From NCBI RefSeq assembly GCF_046630445.1, contig NC_092334.1, positions 106,946,501 through 107,010,500 of the forward strand: a stretch of 64,000 nucleotides of DNA, given 5' to 3'. The stretch comes from Rutidosis leptorrhynchoides (taxonomy: Eukaryota > Streptophyta > Magnoliopsida > Asterales > Asteraceae). Below, piece by piece: positions 59,668-64,000 of this stretch; within the stretch, counting starts at the first letter, position 1; the number at the start of each line of letters is the position of its first letter. The notes beneath the pieces were generated by a model. The model was not told the origin of the DNA and made no database searches. It worked only from the letters and a program-made list of their open reading frames with translations. Made by a program: the position numbers and the translations under genes.

Positions 59668-61420
59668 TGTCTTAGTTCATAGAATGACTTCTCGAGTACC
59701 AATGTAAAACAAAATAACTTCATGAATATGGATTTACTATTGGTGATCATTATATAAAACAAGCTTCAAAAAGATAAAAATAATATTCATAATACATGCA
59801 CCATGAACCAAAGCTTTCACCTAAAGCTATATTACATTTCAAACCATATAATCATACACAAAAGAGGTAGTAGGAGATATAACAGGTTATCACAAATTCA
59901 CAATTACTATTTCTCAACTACATTCGAAAGAATAACTATATCCCATAATATGAATATACATATCAATTGTACTATTTATCAGTTTACTTCAATGATAGAA
60001 CAGTGAGCATTTATACGGGCCACCTCAAGCTTCTAAACATTACTTTTGTAGTTCTGAATGCAACCACACAATGTCACCAACTGGTACCCTCGGTGCTGTA
60101 AAAGACGACTGAGACAGCTTACTAGTAAGCCTATATGCCTATCCCGACCCGTATCACATAAGAACGTTTGAAAAGTTGGTCAACGGTCAAAAGTCAGGAC
60201 AAAGTCGGTCAAAGTTAAATCAAGATTTCAATATTTTATATTAATATTAAGAGTTATCATTGGTCAGCGCTCGACTAGTCCCTCCAAGGTCCGACCGACT
60301 AGTCCCCGTCTTGTTACTTTTACAACCTTGGGTACCTCTCTCACTATCTCAAGTTAATAAGATATCTACGATGCAAAAACACATGCTTCACTGACACTAC
60401 TGAATCTATAGTAAGATATTATTTTACATGAAACAAAGCAGTAAGGCTTTAAAATCAGGCTCCAACCCCTGTTCACGAACTAAAACCTATCCGAAGCCTA
60501 AAAACCGTATATCTCTTTTCGGTGCTCAGAAGTACTAAAATATCTTAGTTTTATAAATATTTCACCTAACAAAGTTATTGGTACAACAACATAACAACCT
60601 TATCCATCTATTTGGAAACTAACATTCTAATTTCCCTTCAGTGATCTCATGCTAAAACTAGCTCTATAGTATACTTGAATTATTCATATTCATATAAGAA
60701 GCTATTCATTCCCTGTTTCTCAATCACATCATACACAAAACTTTAAAAACTAAGAAAACAAACAAGAGAACATAGTTAAGATGATCATCAAATAATCAAA
60801 CTCAGTATGCACTACATATAAACATGGTTTGATGCACCATCAAATCTTCATATTAATGAAACAAATGCAATTGGATCAACGGATGAAACGAGCATGTGCA
60901 GTTGTGCACGATCAAGCCATAAAAGCTTGTCAACTGTCTGCAGCCTATTTATTTTAAATCAACAGATAATCTTTACAACTTAATAAATCCATTAGGCACT
61001 TCAAAGCTGATAGATCATCAAATATATCTATACATAACAAAATTATGCCACAAACGCAAACGATAATTCAAACAGACGCAATATACACACATTACATTAC
61101 ATATATATAGAGTAGCAACAGCAATTGTAACAATATTCAACCTAAATTGTAATTAAGCAGACAGCTGATCGAATTGAGCCTGTATGCATAAACACGAACG
61201 AATGAATAGATTGAAGAACGAATCAACGAAACGAAATTAGATCAATCAATATATAAAAATTAACTTGACGATAATATAAAAATAAAAATTAGGTGAACAA
61301 TATCTTACATGATGATCGAATGAATGATAACGAAGCAACGAGAAGCGAGCAAGCGATTGAAACCCTAAATTTTTGTTTGCGATGAAGAAGATCGATTTTC
61401 TATCTCGAATCTAACAGATT
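59668..61420 (-). other. CID5/CID6: 5' UTR exon and long leader intron of the CUE-domain gene
   Basis: A GTAAGATA donor lies on the minus strand at 61301-61308, preceded by a leader-like exon (about 61309-61420) containing AAACCCTAA on the plus strand. A likely acceptor (AG at 59671-59672) sits three bases before the ATG. The intron would be about 1.64 kb. This is inferred from splice signals alone. The intron also holds a TTGAC/GTCAA-rich patch at about 60175-60215. Confidence 0.5.
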
Positions 61421-61629
61421 TTCTGTAAAAATGAAATTGGGGAAAGAAAAAATATGTCACTGGCTATAAACGGAAAGGGAGTTATGCGGTTTTGATGTGC
61501 AAAATGTAATTATCGGAAATAAATAATCCAAGCAGTACAAGCTTTACAGCATGGAGTACAGATTATTGCAATAATGTTGTTCTTAATGCTTGTGTATTTT
61601 CAAAAGTTAGTAAATAACAAGAATAAATT

Positions 61630-63562
61630 TTTTTAATTGAAAAGCAAATCATTTTATTAAAATCAGAACGAAGATCTATAGAGTACACCCAAGGAGCCTT
61701 GGAGGAAAAGACAATAGAAAACATGCAGAACCGAAATTTAACAACTACATGAAAACGAAAAAATACGAGTTGATTATGCCGAAATTATCCAATACCACTT
61801 GTAGAGAGAGGCGACGTGATCCACCTTAACTATTCAAGAGATTTCTCTTGGCCTTTTATACGGTTTTTGAGATCCATTCGAAACTTCAGGATTGAACCTC
61901 TTTAATTGCAAACGAACTAGACCAATCCATCTTTCGAAATAATTTGTTGTTCTTGTTTTGCCATATTTTATAAGCACAAACTCATAAGCAAGATTTCCAT
62001 ATGATATTATTCGACATGTTATTTGCATGTTCCAAAATGCCCGTTGTTAATTCCTTCGTTGATTGAATCGGAAAAGGGCCAACATTTCACCACTTAGCAA
62101 AACGCAACCACATATCTTTTTTGTAGAAGCAATGAATGAGGATATAATCTAATGTTTCGACATCTGAATCGCACACGGGACATCTTGTTGAATCGAGATC
62201 TATTCCCCTTTTGTCTAGTTATGCTATGAATGAGAGTCGAATTCTTTGAGCTCTCCAAATAAAAACCTCAATTTTTTGAGGTAGAAGCGGGTTTCGAATT
62301 GTTGGCAGGTTCTTGATGGCAGTTTCTAACAATTTATCATTGATGATTTTAGACAGCCTGCTTGTCAAAAACACCCACTGCCATGATTTGTCCACTTTCA
62401 GGAGTCGTTTTCATGGTTACCAAAGTCGAAAGTATTGATCTCTGTGATCAACGAATGAAGCATCGCAAATGATCTGCATGTTGGGTCACGATTCCATCTC
62501 CAATTGAATACCCGAATAGAGTCACTTCTTGAGATTATGTCACTAATAAAGCCATCCTTATTTGACTCCAACTTGAAAATTCCGTTAAACCTAACGCAAA
62601 GCGGCTGATAGACAAGACACTTATCTTTCCAAAACAAAGTGGACTCTCCACTATTAACAATTCTACAAAAGGTGATATTAAAATCTATTTTTAATTTATT
62701 GAGTTCAGTATATACCGACCTGATGGAATTCCAACTCGACCCAAAGCCAGGAACAACTGATGAAGTGTTAGCAATGTTACCCAAACCCCCGTCCCACCCG
62801 TGTATGCTTTTTATAAAGAAATCCAAAATTTATCGCTTTCATTACGGAAACGCCACCACCATTTGCCTACCAAAGCCAAGTTTTTTGCCTTTAGAGCCTC
62901 GATATTTAACTCGCCCCGATCGTAAGGAGAAAGCTTTGTATCCCATTTGACCCAAGGCATTTTATGAACCTTACCCGACCCGTCCTAAAAAAAATTTCGT
63001 CTCATACCTTCGAGTAGGTTGATGATGCTTGAGGGATCGCGGAATAGGGGAAGGTGTACAATGGAAGGCTAGTGAGTACCGACATAATAAGGGGGATTCG
63101 GCCACCGAATGATAAGGTTTTGGCTTTCCAATTCGCCAATATTTTTATGGATTTTTCCACAACGAAAGACCAATCTTTTTGTTTATTCATTATATTACCG
63201 ATGGGGAGCCCGAGGCACGTGAATGGGAGAGAGCTGGTACTACACCTCATATAATCTAGACATACAAGCATTCGAAACACCAATGCCGTAAAGGCTGGAC
63301 TTTAAGAAACTGACTCTCAACCCCGACAGTTTCTCAAAGCTCTTCAGAATTTTCATTAGATTATTAGGGTTTGTTCGGCTCCATTTCCAAAAAAATAGAG
63401 TCATCGACGTGTTGCAAGTTCGAAACAATAACTCTGTTTAGGCCTATCTCAATACCTGTATACATACAAGAAGCAAGTGCTTTTTTTATGATTCGATTTA
63501 GCCCTTCAGAGGCCAATATAAAGAGATATGGTGACATCGGGTCACCTTGCCTAACGCTATAA
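61630..63562 (-). pseudogene. 5'-truncated L1-type LINE
   Basis: Read on the minus strand from 63562: V-R-Q-G-D-P-M-S-P-Y-L-F-I-L-A-S-E-G-L-N (RT core), then H-V-D-D where Y-A-D-D is usual. L-G-L-P-I-G follows (about 63210). Next is the zf-RVT region with F-W-K-D-K-C (about 62640) and R-C-P-V-C-D ... H-C (about 62090-62200). Frames change between these blocks and stops occur, so it is dead. It starts inside the RT domain, as expected from incomplete reverse transcription. The 3' end is placed near an A/T-rich run at about 61630. Confidence 0.88.
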
Positions 63563-63857
63563 CAACCCACATTTTTCCTTCATGAAATGACAGAAATGCC
63601 CTTAGGGTTCATTGTTTGTTTGTACATTATAACTAGGGTTGTTATCCGGACATAGTAAATGGAGTAATTAATACTAAAACCCTAATATTATTTAAAACCC
63701 TAAACCTAACCCTATACATTAAATACTAAACCCTAATACCATATAATATTAATATTAAATATTAAACCCAAACCCTAATAACTATTATTATTATTATTAT
63801 TAATATTAATGTTATTATTATGATCAAAATAAAATGTATAAATACTATATTTACAGT
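63563..63857. other. Telobox-rich intergenic DNA
   Basis: Several AACCCTAA words (about 63661-63785) are spaced irregularly, followed by an (ATT)n run at about 63781-63802. No gene is visible. Confidence 0.6.
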
Positions 63858-63858
63858 A

Positions 63859-63948
<90 letters not shown>
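63858..63948. repeat. (TA)n microsatellite, about 90 bp
   Basis: An uninterrupted alternating A/T run near the right end of the window. Confidence 0.95.
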
Positions 63949-63955
<7 letters not shown>

Positions 63956-64000
63956 GATATGTTTGGGAACAAATGAAGATAATTAAATCTATGGGACCAA

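Overview
The window is nuclear DNA of a flowering plant. It has GT-AG introns, plant-type LTR retrotransposons, hAT and Mutator-like elements, and two genes with clear Arabidopsis counterparts. The retroelement families look like those of Asteraceae (daisy family). That is recognition from memory, not a search result, so treat it as moderate confidence. No rRNA, tRNA, CRISPR or bacterial features are visible.

Layout. 1-7.8 kb: a minus-strand LTR element without coding capacity (1-6150) inserted in an older LTR, followed by a long (TA)n tract. 7.7-21 kb: an LTR with two minisatellites and its PBS at 19349, interrupted by a complete minus-strand Ty3/Gypsy element (9981-18738, TSD AATTG). Next comes an unrecognised two-part reading frame (20249-20997). 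21-25 kb: the 3' part and one LTR of a Tat/Athila-like element. 25.27-36.98 kb: a hAT DNA transposon with matching 8-bp target duplications. Its transposase is split by a plus-strand Gypsy element (26235-34803, TSD TGTGA) that has lost most of its reverse transcriptase and RNase H. 37.45-38.79 kb: a non-autonomous Mutator-like element with a 9-bp TSD.

39.31-50.61 kb (minus): a complete 32-exon gene for FORGETTER1 / Strawberry notch, a chromatin-linked helicase-like regulator of heat-stress memory. The exons sum to 3720 nt, or 1239 codons plus stop. One intron holds a small TRIM-like LTR element ending 20 bp from a splice donor. 51.2-55.6 kb: a Ty1/Copia element with a frameshift, two internal stops and a protease active-site change, ending in a reversed LTR-like segment. 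58.48-61.4 kb (minus): a small PAM2 + CUE protein gene (CID5/CID6 type, 165 aa) with a hairpin MITE in its coding intron and a long 5' UTR intron. 61.6-63.56 kb: a 5'-truncated LINE. The window ends in telobox-rich DNA and another (TA)n tract.

Only the two cellular genes appear intact. The transposons form at least three nested insertions whose relative order can be read directly from target duplications. Several are non-autonomous copies that must have moved with enzymes supplied in trans. All exon boundaries, LTR limits and difference counts were derived by eye.
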